From Isoetes taiwanensis (lineage: Eukaryota > Streptophyta > Lycopodiopsida > Isoetales > Isoetaceae): DNA of 64,000 nucleotides. The stretch spans positions 3,283,678 through 3,347,677 of the forward strand of contig JAJEKV010000096.1 in assembly GCA_021234155.1 (NCBI GenBank), read 5' to 3'. Below, piece by piece: positions 10,106 through 21,044 of this stretch. The notes under the pieces were generated by a model that made no database searches, had not been told where the DNA came from, and saw only the letters and a list, made by a program, of their open reading frames with translations. The position numbers and the translations under genes are program-made. Every line of letters begins with the position of its first letter. The stretch's first letter is position 1.

Positions 10106-11457
10106 TACCTAAAAGTCTGGGGAAAAAAAACGACTTTAGTGAGTGTCAATAAGCCGTGAAATAGTTCATTATTATGTTGACGGTTGTAGGCACCCTATGG
10201 TTAATCTACTGAGTTTGACGGTTCACGGTTATATGAAATGCATTTTTCTCATTCTCTTCAACAAGTTTGACTTATGATCTGATCCAGCTACTGACTCCAT
10301 GAGGAAACTCCCTCGTAGAGGTTGGCACTCAACTGAACATATTGCATTAGACCACTTGGCAAACTCATGAAAATTTAATGAAATATACGCCAATCCCTAT
10401 ATTAGTGTTGGACTTTCGTCAACAACACCGTCAGAAAATAGGGTATATCTCATCAAAATATCCTTCTGACCTTCCATAAGAGTACAACACCCACTTTTCG
10501 AAACCACGTGACCGAAGCCAACAAGCGGCACAAGAGAGGGCTATACACCTCGATGAAAGGTTGACCCTAGCAATCCTCGACATTAGCAATGACACCCACC
10601 CTCGGCATGGCACAATTTAATGTGGCACACCAGGCGAGGATCACTGCCTCAGCCAAGGATCACTGCCAAAACTCTAAGACCTAATCTCTCTTGATCAACT
10701 CCCTAACTGCTACTGTTGTCGATACTGTATGGGTAGGCAACCAAATTTCTAATTCTTATTTTTTTCTTTTGTTTTTGTTTTATTATTTTTTTTTCCTCAT
10801 TATTTTATTATTTCTGTTTATTGTTTTTTTTTTCTCTTCTTTTTTTCTCATTATTTTCTCTACGAAAATCAGTCTGGATTCGTCCATAGAACAAGACACT
10901 CACCATCGTCATGCCCCTCGATGGAGGGGAGCAACAGGCGAGGGCCTCACTATGGAGGAACCCTAGACCTACACTAAAAGAAACAACAAAACAAAAAAAA
11001 CTAACTAAGTTTGCCTAGAAACTAAGAAAAAAGAAAAAAAAAAGTGAAAAGGGGCACAGGTTGTGGAGCAGGGCGCAGAAGGTTTACCTTGTTCTGCGCA
11101 AAACAACTGAAACAACGCCTCGTTATATATAAAAAAAATTCGCATAAGCGAAAACTTACATTTTTAAACTGAAAACTCTTTTCAGCGTTTAAAACCTTCA
11201 AAACGACTTTTACGCGAAGTTTCACGTGGTTTAACCGTAAGGTTTCACTTACGCGAAGCTTTTTTTGAGTTTCGCGTAGTTTAAAATTGAGTTGTCACTA
11301 TGCGGAAAAAAAAAAGCGTAGTTTAAATAAAGGTTTAAACTACGCCAAATTTTTTTTCCTGAGATGTTAAAAATACGTAAAATACGTATTTTACCTAAAA
11401 ATACGTATTTTTGGACTTTATACGTCTGAAAAAATAATTTCATACGTACAGAACCTA
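10106..11457. other. no gene recognised; T-rich tract and small hairpins
   Basis: Short ORFs here have no recognisable content. 10750-10862 is an almost pure T/C-rich tract interrupted by ATTATT. 11100-11450 contains clustered short palindromes (separate entry). Confidence 0.5.
11160..11420. repeat. cluster of short AT-rich hairpins
   Basis: Includes a 12-bp arm/6-bp loop hairpin at 11316-11345 (GCGTAGTTTAAA / TTTAAACTACGC). Repeated ACGCGAAG and TTCGCGTA motifs lie at 11208-11280, and AAAATACGTATTTT-type palindromes at 11370-11412. Confidence 0.6.
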
Positions 11458-11710
11458 TCCCTGGTAATGGCATGGAGGTGTTGTTGACCAAATAAAATAT
11501 TAAGCTATATAATTTATTTATTAGTAAGAAAAAACAAGTTAACATACTGAATTGCATACGAGTACTCATTAAAATGTTCATTCCTTATGCAGGGAGTGCA
11601 AACTGGTATCCGGATTAAAAAGTAGAAAAAGCAGGTATCTATCTTGATAGATCTGGATCTAATCATATGGCAATATAAAGCTGTCTGCATAAAAGCATGG
11701 TTTCATTAAT
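11458..11710 (+). repeat. dispersed repeat, copy 1
   Basis: This segment matches the reverse complement of about 42835-43050 over most of its length (shared blocks such as AAGTTAACATACTGAATTGC and GGAGTGCAAA). It is a fragment of an interspersed repeat of unknown class. Confidence 0.65.
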
Positions 11711-12169
11711 TAGAGAAATTTCGTTTTCTCATTTGACAACGAAATAGGTCGTGGTCACCCCGGGGATGGTAAGAAATGATTCCTCTCAACCAAAACAAAG
11801 CGTCAATAATCCTAAGTTCAGCTTGAAAAAATAACACGCGCCATAAATTGACACCAGGCATGTAGCCCAAAGCTGTCATGACAGTAACGGAGGGGTTTGA
11901 GCATCATCACGAGTGGTCGTAAGGATCGCCATTGCGATTCTTGCGAGAACAAGTGAAGGCAGAATACAATAAGCACATTGTGTGCATCGTGGTCAAATTA
12001 CCATCTGGGGGTTGTATAACTGGTGTACAGAATCGCGACCGCGATCTCTCAGACTACTTTGTTTATCCAATTCAAAGTTGAGATAGCTCAAAAGCATAGA
12101 AGTCGCATTTAATTAAAGTGGGTCAAATCTCGCAATTTGGGACTCGGGCTGAAAATGGGACTCATACAG

Positions 12170-12535
12170 AAAAAAAAAAGAGGGGAGGGAGAGGGGGCAC
12201 ACCTTGATAAGGAGAAGGGTAGGAGGAGAAAGAGGGAGGAGCCACACGTTGAAGAGGGGAAGAGGATAAGTTGGAAGAAGGGGCAAGGGCAGGGAGAGGA
12301 GAGGAGAGCAAAAGGGCAAAGGAGGAGGGGGAGGGGCAAAGAGGGCAAAAGAGGAGGGGAGGGGCAAAGGGGAGGAGCAAAGGAGGGGCTCGGGAGGGGC
12401 AAAGGGGAGGGGCAAAGGAAGGAGGGAGGGGAGGGAGGGAAGGGGAGGGGAGGGAGAGCAAAGGGGGCAAAAGGGGCAAAGGGGGAGGAGCAAAGGAGGA
12501 ACGGGAGGGGCAAAGGGGGGCAAGCCCTCCCCCCT
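12170..12535 (+). repeat. G+A-rich purine tract
   Basis: About 365 bp composed almost wholly of G and A on the plus strand, with repeated GGGGAGGGGCAAAGGGG-like units and many GGGG runs. Overlapping open frames on both strands are low-complexity translations, not genes. The tract could form triplex or G-quadruplex DNA. Confidence 0.8.
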
Positions 12536-12696
12536 CCAAAAAAAGTATTAATTATTAATATATAATCAATAATTAATTAAGATAATTAGATTAATTAAGC
12601 TAATTAATTAATCAAATATAAATTAAATTAAATCAATACTCCATTTAAAACCTTTCTCGACCCACTAGTCGAGAAAGCAATTTAATTCCAGCACAC

Positions 12697-13268
12697 GGAC
12701 TAATACTTACAACAAAGGGAGAGGCAGATAAAAGGGCACAAACAGGGCACTTGAGATCCACACGGCAGGCAGGCTGAGGCCATGACGAAGAAGGTAGTCC
12801 GATAACAATGCGACCCAAAGCAGTGGTCAAGCTTGTGGGCGAACAAAGCACGTAAGCGGTCATACAGAAACCCAAATGAGTCTAACGAGAGAGGAAGTAA
12901 GTGCCCAGAGCGCGGGCAACGCAGGTAATGTTCTGGAGGGTAGCGTAGTTTTTGAGGCCAAAGATTTCAGCTATGGTGGTGTAAACGACGGCCCACAGAG
13001 CCCCGTAAGGAAGACCCACCAACACGGAGCCAAGGAACAGAGCCCAGCACCAGGTTTCCCGCTGCCTGGATTCCCAGCACCACCGCCAACAAGAGCGGCC
13101 TCGGTACTCCCTTTTTTTTAAGCAGATGATCTGCCAAGTAGCCGCACCCTACCCCTCCCAGGAAATCCCATATGCTCAGCAGTGCCACGAACGTGTTTGT
13201 GTGGAGATCCGAGTAGCCCAGTGCTATGCCTATCTGTTTCAGATTGTTGTATACTGTAAGGGCTGATC
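12697..13268 (-). pseudogene. C-terminal fragment of a nodulin-like (NFD4/MFS) transporter
   Basis: Reading the minus strand from 13264 gives NNLKQIGIALGYSDLHTN, then SIWDFLGGVGCGYLADHLL, GVPRPLLLAVVL, VLVGLPYGALW and IAEIFGLKNYATLQN. This is the order seen in the C-terminal half of plant nodulin-like/NFD4 major-facilitator proteins, whose substrates vary or are unknown. A frameshift near 13030 separates the first and second blocks. A TAG after LGTYFLSR (about 12890) ends the second. Further hydrophobic sequence (CLPAVWISSALFVPFYLPL) continues in another frame to about 12710. The N-terminal half is absent. The fragment's last about 65 bp are repeated at 13271-13343. Confidence 0.7.
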
Positions 13269-13270
13269 CT

Positions 13271-13343
13271 TACGGACTAATACTTACAACAAAGGGAGAG
13301 GCAGATAAAAGGGCACAAACAGGGGCACTTGAGATCCACACGG
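13271..13343 (-). repeat. duplicate of the transporter fragment's end
   Basis: Near-identical to 12696-12765 (CGGACTAATACTTACAACAA onward), so the transporter fragment sits between two direct copies of its own 3' end. A further partial copy of CACTTGAGATCCA follows immediately. Confidence 0.8.
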
Positions 13344-13725
13344 ACACTTGAGATCCAATAACATTTCTTGCTTTGGCGTTGAAGGTCCAGATATGCCGAT
13401 TGAAGCGCCGCATTGCCGGATTGCATGAAATCCGTGGAAGGAATGAAGCGCTGCATTGCATGAAATCCGTGAAGGAATGGAATGGAAGGGTCTTAAAGCT
13501 GGCTTACCGCGGAAGGAATGGAAGGGTCTTAAAAGCTCGCGATGACGGACCTGCCTCCCGGCAAGTCCGCCATATCCAGATAACTTTCTCCTCTTTATGC
13601 TCTGATCCGACCTGATCAGGGGCGTTTCCAAGCTTTCTGAGAAATGGTTCTTTCCAAGCTTTGTGGTTGTACTTCTTCGGATACTATGCCAGATGAAGAA
13701 ATGGAAATCCGGCACAGCAGATGGA

Positions 13726-13890
13726 AAGCTTGGAAGCCGATGAAAGCTGGAAGGAAGCCGATGAGAGCTTGGAAGGAAGCCGAAACCTGATAGGAAGCCG
13801 AAAGCTCCATAGGAAGCCGAAAGCTCCGTGCCATAGCCACGTTCTTGGGAGTTCGCCATAGCCACGATCTTGGGAGTTCGCCATAGCCAC
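13726..13890 (+). repeat. two minisatellites
   Basis: 13726-13827 contains about six copies of a GGAAGCCGAAAGCT-like unit of variable length. 13830-13890 has a 25-bp unit (GCCATAGCCACGATCTTGGG plus 5 bp) repeated about 2.5 times. Open frames across both strands are translations of these repeats. Confidence 0.7.
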
Positions 13891-13939
13891 AATTTCATGT
13901 GTACCAAATCTCTTCAATTCAAAGGTATGTACCAAATCT

Positions 13940-14580
13940 CCCCCTCTTTTTCAATTTCAAATTTCAAACTTAAACATGGGTGGGAGGAAAAAAGTGGAAT
14001 AATAGGGTGTACATAAGAAAAAAATACGGACATAGCGTGGGTATGAAGGATTAAAATATTATTAAATAAATTGACGTCTATTTATACGCCCCCAATTTCA
14101 CACATTGTGCACATTATGTTGCCATTATAGGGGCACATTTTCAAGGCACATTTTCAATGTTTAAGTCAAAACATTGATATACTGGGGGTGACTATTTTTT
14201 TATCTACGTATACATAGGAAATGCATAGCTATGGTGTGCATTTAGGAAATACATAAGATATTGTATTTATTAGGAAATATATAGGATAAGATATTGTGTT
14301 TATTAGAAAACATTGATATACTAAAAAAAAGCTGGGAATGGGGATTCTATTTTTGGGTCTACGTATACATAGAAAAAAAATGCATAGGTATAGTGTGCAC
14401 TTGGAAAATACATAGGATATGGTGCAACTAATAATGATTTGCACTTTATGATATTGGAGGTAGAAACTATGTTTGTAGGCAAGTAGGTTCGCCACATTTG
14501 TTGTATGTTTGATCACATGTGAATAAACGTATAGTAATATGATGTTTGAAGGGCTTAGAACTGCATTTTGCACTTTGAGC
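13940..14580. other. AT-rich intergenic, no gene recognised
   Basis: Contains internal partial repeats (CATAGGATA, TTGATATACT and ACGTATACATAG recur between 14160 and 14420). No coding evidence. Confidence 0.5.
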
Positions 14581-14582
14581 TG

Positions 14583-15170
14583 CCTTTCTCGACTCACGAG
14601 TCGAGAAAGGGGCCCTGAGAGGCTCTTTCTCGACTCGCGAGTCGAGAAAGGGCCTCAGACCCAAAAAATAATCTCTGGCCCTTGTAATTGCCTTTTTTTA
14701 GTCTGAGCTGCCTTTCCCGACTCACGAGTCGAGAAAGGCCCTCAAACCTCGTTTTTAAACTTTGGTTGCCTTTCTCGACTTCATGAGTCGAAAAGGCCTT
14801 CCACCCCCTAAAACTGTGTTTTTTCGCTTTGAACGCCTTTCTCGACTTCGAGTCGAGAAAGGCCTTCTACCGCTAATTTGAGCTGCCTTTCTCGACTCGC
14901 GAGTCGAGAAAGGCCTTCTGACCCCTAAAACCTGCGTTTTTTGCTTTGAGCTGCCTTTCTCGACTCGCGAGTCGAGAAAGGCCTTTTGACCCCTAAAACC
15001 TGCGTTTTTTGCTTTGAGCTGCCTTTCTCGACTCGCGAGTCGAGAAAGGCCTTCTAACCCCTAAAACCTGCGTTTTTCGCTTTGAACTGCCTTTCTCGTC
15101 TCGAGAAAGGCCTTCTGACCTGTGTTTTTCCCTCTGAGCTACCTTTCTCGACTCGCGAGTCGAGAAAGGC
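14583..15170. repeat. array of about ten palindromic repeats
   Basis: Each copy carries CTCGACTCGCGAGTCGAG or a close variant, inside CCTTT...AAAGG, so each can form a stem of up to about 14 bp with almost no loop. Copies start near 14583, 14625, 14710, 14768, 14835, 14885, 14952, 15020, 15089 and 15141. The usual spacing is 60-70 bp, with a semi-conserved spacer (CCCCTAAAACCTGCGTTTTT). Variants include TCACGA, TCATGA and TTCGA centres and one copy lacking the centre (15089). A lone related palindrome lies at 12650-12676. Confidence 0.9.
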
Positions 15171-16055
15171 TCTCAGGCCTGTATTTTCCAAAAATGGCCC
15201 TAAGAATTGTGTTTTATTTTATTTTTTTTTGCCTGTAGCATCACTTGACTAACTTGATTTTGTCTTTTGCAGTCCTTATCTCAACCAGATAGTACATGCT
15301 TGGGAGCAATGAAAAGACTAGTTCATTGAAGAAAGGTGCCGAGAAGAGGGTGGTGACATCAGTTGGACATACAAGCACGTGGCCCATGAAGGAACTCCTC
15401 ATACAAATTTCTATCGTCTGTAAGTTGCTCCGTGACTTGGAGAGAGCTCCACGCGCCCTTTGCACTAGGTGGTTCATGTGTGAAGAGCGTGTAATCATTG
15501 TGCCCATTCGACCACTATGGTCTCTTCACCCACTATAATATATATTGTAATGAGCCCATTTATAAATATAACGTATCTCAAAACTAGTATTTTTTGGTGA
15601 TTAAGTTAACAATTTGCTTAATTTTTGTTGGAATTAAAGATCAAGAGTCTACCCACCCAAGAAAATAGAGCCAAAATATCCAACTAAGAATCTTTTTCAA
15701 CTAGAACTTTGGTTTCAATCTGTAATGAAATTCCTATGTTTGAGTTGCATTGTTCTTGTTCTCGACTCGCTATCCAATGAAACTGGAAGAAAGCTTGGAT
15801 GCACACTAATAGACAAAAATTCCAATTATGGCCAGTTTTGGGGTCGGGGTGCTTCTTTTTATGTAAATTGACAGGGTTCCGAAAAAAAATGGGAATGGAA
15901 TGAGTCCCACTTTAATTAAATACGACTTATAGTGAACAAAAGTATAACACATACTGAACTTAAAAAGCATAACTCGTATTGAACATAAAAACATGTGAAA
16001 ATGTTATAACAAAAAACTTTTTACAAAATGCTCAGCACAAAGGCGAAGCTACATC
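15171..16055. other. no gene recognised
   Basis: 15260-15290 has a splice-acceptor-like TTTTGCAG followed by an open frame of about 80 codons on the plus strand (15296-15538) with no known domain. The rest is AT-rich and without coding signal. Confidence 0.4.
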
Positions 16056-19000
16056 ACTGAGTCTCAAATACAGTCTCTGGATCAATATCATGTTGAGCAG
16101 CTATTCTTGCAATATGCTCCTTTCCAATAGCAATGGTCCGTGATGTGTCCATTTCTCAGATATCCAGCTTTTTCGATGTCAACATCCATTGCCCGTAAGC
16201 TACGCTCAACACGCTCGACATATCTTGGCTATTAAACAATTAGTCCCGCAATTGCTCGTAATACTCATTAGAGGGTACCCAGCTTCCGCATTTTAGGTGA
16301 AGGGTCGGGGAGGTTCTCCCACTTCCCGGAGGCGGCTTGAAGTTCCTACATACTCAAAATTAGGAAGGGGCTTGTCCAGTTGCTTTGATAGCAAAGGCAT
16401 TATGGTGTCGGGTTCTTGTTCGGGGCTTCAAGCTTCTCGAAAGTTGGATCAAGTTTTGCCTGTGCCTTCTCGGTCGCTTCTATCGGTTCGGTCTCCTTGA
16501 TCCTTTCTTCAAGCTTTTCCTCGATCCAGCCTTCTAGTATCCGATCCATGTTGCCGAGATCCGCTCCCCGTGTTATATTAATAGCGGGCTTGTCCGAACC
16601 TTGTTCTTCACGTTGCTCATCTTGCTCTTCACCTTCCTCTTCCATGTCGCCTTTGCCATTTTCTCTAGAATCTCAAGAAAGATCTAAGGAAACGGATACC
16701 TTGTCGTCAAACTCAAAAGCAACACTCGCTTTCCTTGCATCAACGCTACCCTTGAGGCACTTCCGCTTTGAAAGAAATCCAAAATGCAACCTTCCAATGG
16801 TACCAGCTCCTTCACTATATAATAGACATAAGAGGTTTTTGCCCCGGCTCTTGAGGACGAAGTCGCCTTCCATAGTCTGCCCATGAGAATTTGGGTTTAC
16901 CCGTAAAGAACTCCAAATACTTTCTTTTTGTTTTTGTATCTACTTCTTCATCGCCAAGCTTATCGATATTTTGGAAGAGGAGTGCTCGTGGTGCTTTAGT
17001 GATTTGAGTCGGTCCGCAGCTCCAAGTTGGGTTTAACGGCAAAGACCGAACGCCACTCCCCGCTTTATTGTCACATGGCGACATAATACCGAATTCTTTT
17101 TATATTTTTTTGCTCTCCCATCCTTTCTCTTCATAAGCCCCTAGGGGAAACATGGGAGCTACCTTTGTATCGGCTAAGACTGTATAAAACAGTTTGGCAA
17201 ATGTACCGACCGAGAAACATGACAATATGGTACACTTTTGCATGTTTCATGCCCGCAACTCGCTAAAAAAAATCGTGTATTTTTTCACATCCCATTGTGG
17301 TGGAAAAACTACGCATGTCTACAAAAATCAAACCGGCATTTTCGACGCCGATGCGCATAATAAGGATGCCACTTTTGTTACGTCTTTGCCGCACGATGTT
17401 TTGCTTCTCTTTCATTTTCCCGGCCTCATCCGCCTCATTATAGCAAAAATAGCTTCCAAAACCGCAGTGACATTACCTTGAACCGCCTCTTTATTATAGT
17501 TTGCTTTGACGATTCGAAATCGCGGTTCCGCAATATCCGTGAGACGTTGCTCGACAACTCTGAAAACATGAAGCCAACTCTTCAAAATTATTGTACATCT
17601 TCTCTCGAGATAGAATTACGCGTATGATAACACTTCACGATGCATGAGTGAAAGTGTTCATGTCTAGAGCCCTCCGACCGCAATTAAAACGTCCCGTATA
17701 CCCCCTGGCCGCACTTTCAAGAAAACCTTGCCCCCGTAAGATTTCGGCCCATCAACCGGCTTACCTCAAAGCATTGTTCATTCCTCGTAGGTTTCTCGAA
17801 TGTCTTGTTGAAGAATTCTTTTGAAGGTTTATCCGTAATTCCCCCGATCATCGCGAGCTTTCTTGCCCAATTGTTGACAACTTCTACGAAGTTTAGACCA
17901 GGCAGATTCTTGCATAAATAGGAACCGCTTCTCATCCTTCAGGTTCCTTAACCTTCGAGTTGTGGTAGCCATCTCCACAAAATCCCCGCATTTAAGTGCT
18001 GGTTAGGATCGCGGCGATTTTCCCGAGCAAAGAAACGAATAACATACCTTCCAAAGGATGTCACCGCAGTTCCTTGGGCCCTTGTGGAGGACATCCTAAT
18101 GCCTTGTGCCGGTTTCTTAGTTGTTGGAGCTTCTCAATCGCTGGTTCTTTGTATACCAGATCAGCGATGACGCCGTTGTAATCGTATGGAAATCTGAATG
18201 TATTCTTTGTTGGAGAGGTTACCATTTAATACACGACTTCTTCTTTTTACATATACTTTTCGCAAATTCCAACCTTTGCTCGACATTGCCCACGATGTGC
18301 ATAAAAACGGGTGGCAAAAAAATGCCGCGATTACCGTAAATAATATAAAACTTTTTGTTTGCCAATTCTTCCGGGCTCGACCAAGTGACTAATTTCCGCA
18401 TGTGACCGAGATACACTAGTTAGTCCAAGAAATTGTTCACGAAGATCGCGACACGATCCGCCGAGCATATTTATATATGTAACCAATATGAGAAGAAAGA
18501 AATAAATATGATGTAACAGACCTCGTTAAAGGATCATATGGAACGAGATCGGCCGGTGTAAGAACTTCTGTCGGGTATTTCTTGAAGCTTTTATCGATTA
18601 ATACGTACATGGTCATTTGACCGGACTCTATGTGTCATATTAGCGGAGCTGGTTCGCGAATCGAAAAATGCTTACTCTTTGGAACCAGTTTACACCCATT
18701 GGATAATATCTTTTGAACTCCTCGAGCTTGGATGCTGTCTCCTGAGCGAGTTTCTTTTCTTCATCTGGGTTAAACTTCAAATCTTCTGGCATTTGAGGAT
18801 CAGTTCTCGAGGGCAATAAGTGGCTGGTAGGTGCTGGTCTAGTGGACGAGGAAGGAGTAGAAGACGTCGAAGGTTGCGCACTGTCATCCGTGGGCTCCTT
18901 TGGAATCTTTATCCCGAATGGCGGGATCCTCTTTCATGGCTGTCCTTCTAGTGCGCGGCATTCTCCGGGGAACAAATCAAAAGCATGACGGAGCCGAAGG

Positions 19001-19230
19001 GTCAACTACCGCGCAACAACCAACATTTGGTTTGAAGGGGCTACAACAACAGCTTGCCGACGGAAGAACATTTGCCTCTATGGGCACTACAAAGATCCTT
19101 TGGAGTGGATGGTTCGCCAATAGCGTGCAAAGGGCCCACGGATCTCTTCTTTGAAACAGCCCCGAGCGGTTTGGTGTCCATCCTTGAAGGCGCTTTGTTG
19201 TCTTTAGTAGCCTTCAAAGCGCCAGGAAGG
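16056..19230 (-). pseudogene. broken multi-segment gene of unknown function
   Basis: Successive minus-strand open segments read as plausible protein but change frame repeatedly. In order from the 5' side: a start-like ATG near 19178 (MDTKPLGAVSKKRS); a Ser/Pro-rich linker running into DPQMPEDLKFNPDEEKKLAQ (about 18800); SGQMTMYVLIDKSFKKYP (about 18590); FYIIYGNRGIFLPPVFMHIV (about 18320); DKPSKEFFNKTFEKPTRNEQ (about 17800); YLEFFTGKPKFSWADYG (about 16890); an acidic Glu-rich segment (16400-16645); and a possible end IGKEHIARIAAQHDIDPETV at about 16075. I do not recognise the family. The region is rich in CG and poor in CAG/CTG, so many of the breaks could be consensus errors, and some gaps could be introns. 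Confidence 0.4.
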
Positions 19231-19781
19231 AGGTTTCTTATCGCCTAAAAGGCCTTTTTCTCGCACATGCTAAATCCAACAAGTATATCCCTCTGTTGCA
19301 CTTTATACCCGACAAACTTAAGGAATCATAGGACGGCAATATCCAGCCAAATCCCTTAGCACCGGTGGCCATCCCTTGCCGCTTGCCGCTTTGTTGACTT
19401 TACCGGGCAATCATAATAGATGGATCATAATTCGCCATCTCAAAACGTACTCGACAAACCGCAGCCCTTTGAGTATCTTCTACGCCGCAAATTATTGCAT
19501 CCCATTACATTATTTTTGGTGCCTTCCCACATAGCAATTACTATACCTAGCCGCCAGAATCTTCGGACCCTTTCCATTCCTAAAGAACAAACACAAGTCC
19601 TTTCGGGGGTCTCCCAAAGGACATGAGGTTTTGCCCAGTGCGATTTCAACACACCACTTCCCCGCTTCTATCGGGGTGACAATTCTGATTGGTTCTACAT
19701 TCGCCCGCTTAATAGGTCGAGGGGGCGCAAAAAAATGAACACAAAGTTAGATGCACAAGTATTGGAAGAAGGTGTTCGTAA

Positions 19782-19995
19782 GGATCGCGGCCGCGATCCG
19801 GTTCATCAGTTGCAAACTAATAAAGGGTGTTCTGTGACCATTATGCTGGCAAGAAACGCGGCCGCGTTCTTTACGACCAGCAAGTATTACGTTTTATATA
19901 AATTGCTCGCCACTATCGCGGCCGCGATAGTGGCGAGCACTACCTTCAAGAAAATTGCGAAGGTCATGGTCACAACTATCGCGGTCGCGATCGTA
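19782..19995. repeat. cluster of CG-rich palindromes (GCGGCCGC core)
   Basis: Four palindromes: GGATCGCGGCCGCGATCC (19782-19799), AACGCGGCCGCGTT (19855-19868), a perfect 34-bp palindrome at 19905-19938 (CACTATCGCGGCCGCGATAG core), and CTATCGCGGTCGCGATCGTAG-like at 19976-19995. The core is shared but flanking arms differ from copy to copy. Confidence 0.85.
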
Positions 19996-20203
19996 GCGAC
20001 CATCTACCTATCCTAAAAAGACATGGCCGAAGCTATAAAGACACCTATGCTATAAAAAATCGCGGAAATTACCTTCTCTGAGGGCGGAGGTGCGAGACAT
20101 GGTGGCGCTAGAAATTTTCGGATGGCGCTTGAAAATTGCTGAAGGCGCTAGAAATTTTCGCGAGGAGAATCAGAAAAATGAGCGCCACTCTTTTTATAGT
20201 CAT

Positions 20204-20288
20204 CGCCATTATGACGGGCGCCATTATGACGGGCGCCATCCTTATGACGGGCGCCATTATGACGGGCGGCGTCATTATGACGGGCGGC
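20204..20288 (+). repeat. 15-bp minisatellite
   Basis: About six copies of CGCCATTATGACGGG, with small insertions. The open frame across it encodes a HYDGR repeat, and the opposite strand is open too. I regard these as repeat translations. Confidence 0.85.
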
Positions 20289-20455
20289 ATATTCCCCCAT
20301 TACCCCTAAAAGCAACCCCCAGCTTAGCAACGTACGGGACGGTGACACGTGAGAATTTGTGTGAGAGTGACTGTGGGGCAGTTGGAAAGGACAGTAAATC
20401 ACCCACGGCATGTCAGTTTGAATTGGATAGGGACAGGCGTGAGAAGGTCCTGCCC

Positions 20456-20501
20456 GTCTTACCGCATTTGAAATTCAAATCCATTTCAAATGCGGTAAGA
20501 C
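20456..20501. repeat. perfect hairpin, 19-bp arms
   Basis: Arms 20456-20474 (GTCTTACCGCATTTGAAAT) and 20483-20501 are exact reverse complements with an 8-bp loop. Confidence 0.9.
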
Positions 20502-20596
20502 CCTCCAACAATTTCATTGTTGCAAAGCTTGGGAAGAAGTTGTTCGAGGCGCCGGAGTTAATTTGAAGGCGCTATGTTGGATTACAATGGCGCTTC

Positions 20597-20911
20597 GATG
20601 AATTTCAAAGCATCCAAGCATATTTGACATTGTAGAATTCATTGAAGGCCAAAGACAGGCAAGTTCATTCATTAAACTGTGTTTTCAGTTAAATCTGCCG
20701 CATGCACCCTTTTTTGTGTCTAGTAGATGCTTGGATGCTTTGAAAGCATGAAAGCATTTTCTGTCTGGTGGATGCTTTGATGAATTTCAATGTAAATATG
20801 GCATATTTGACGTTGTAGAATTCATTGAAGGCCAAAGACAGGCAAGTTCATTCATTAGACTGTGTTTTCAGTTAAATCTGCCGCATGCACCCTATTTTGT
20901 GTCTGGTAGAT
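20597..20911 (+). repeat. direct duplication of about 130 bp
   Basis: 20597-20731 and about 20779-20911 share the same sequence (GTAGAATTCATTGAAGGCCA, TCAGTTAAATCTGCCGCATG) with few differences, separated by about 50 bp. Confidence 0.85.
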
Positions 20912-21044
20912 GAAATCCAGTTCTAATTTGGTAATATAGATTGCCTGTATCAAAAATTCTTAAGATGTTCCTGTTTGTAGGCGTTGATGTCATTCATCTT
21001 CCTCTGATACAGGTGAGCCTTGAGGCACAGCTAGCAGTCATCAG

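Noticed and set aside
12109-12565. Open frames of 95-142 codons on both strands
   Set aside because: They are translations of the purine tract: Gly/Arg/Glu/Lys-only on one strand and Pro/Leu/Ser-only on the other.
14583-15170. CRISPR-like array
   Set aside because: Repeats and regular spacing resemble one, but spacers are themselves similar to each other, there are no cas genes, and the DNA is plant nuclear.
20090-20566. 158-codon HYDGR-repeat protein
   Set aside because: The repeat part is a 15-bp minisatellite, open on both strands; the rest has no family signal.
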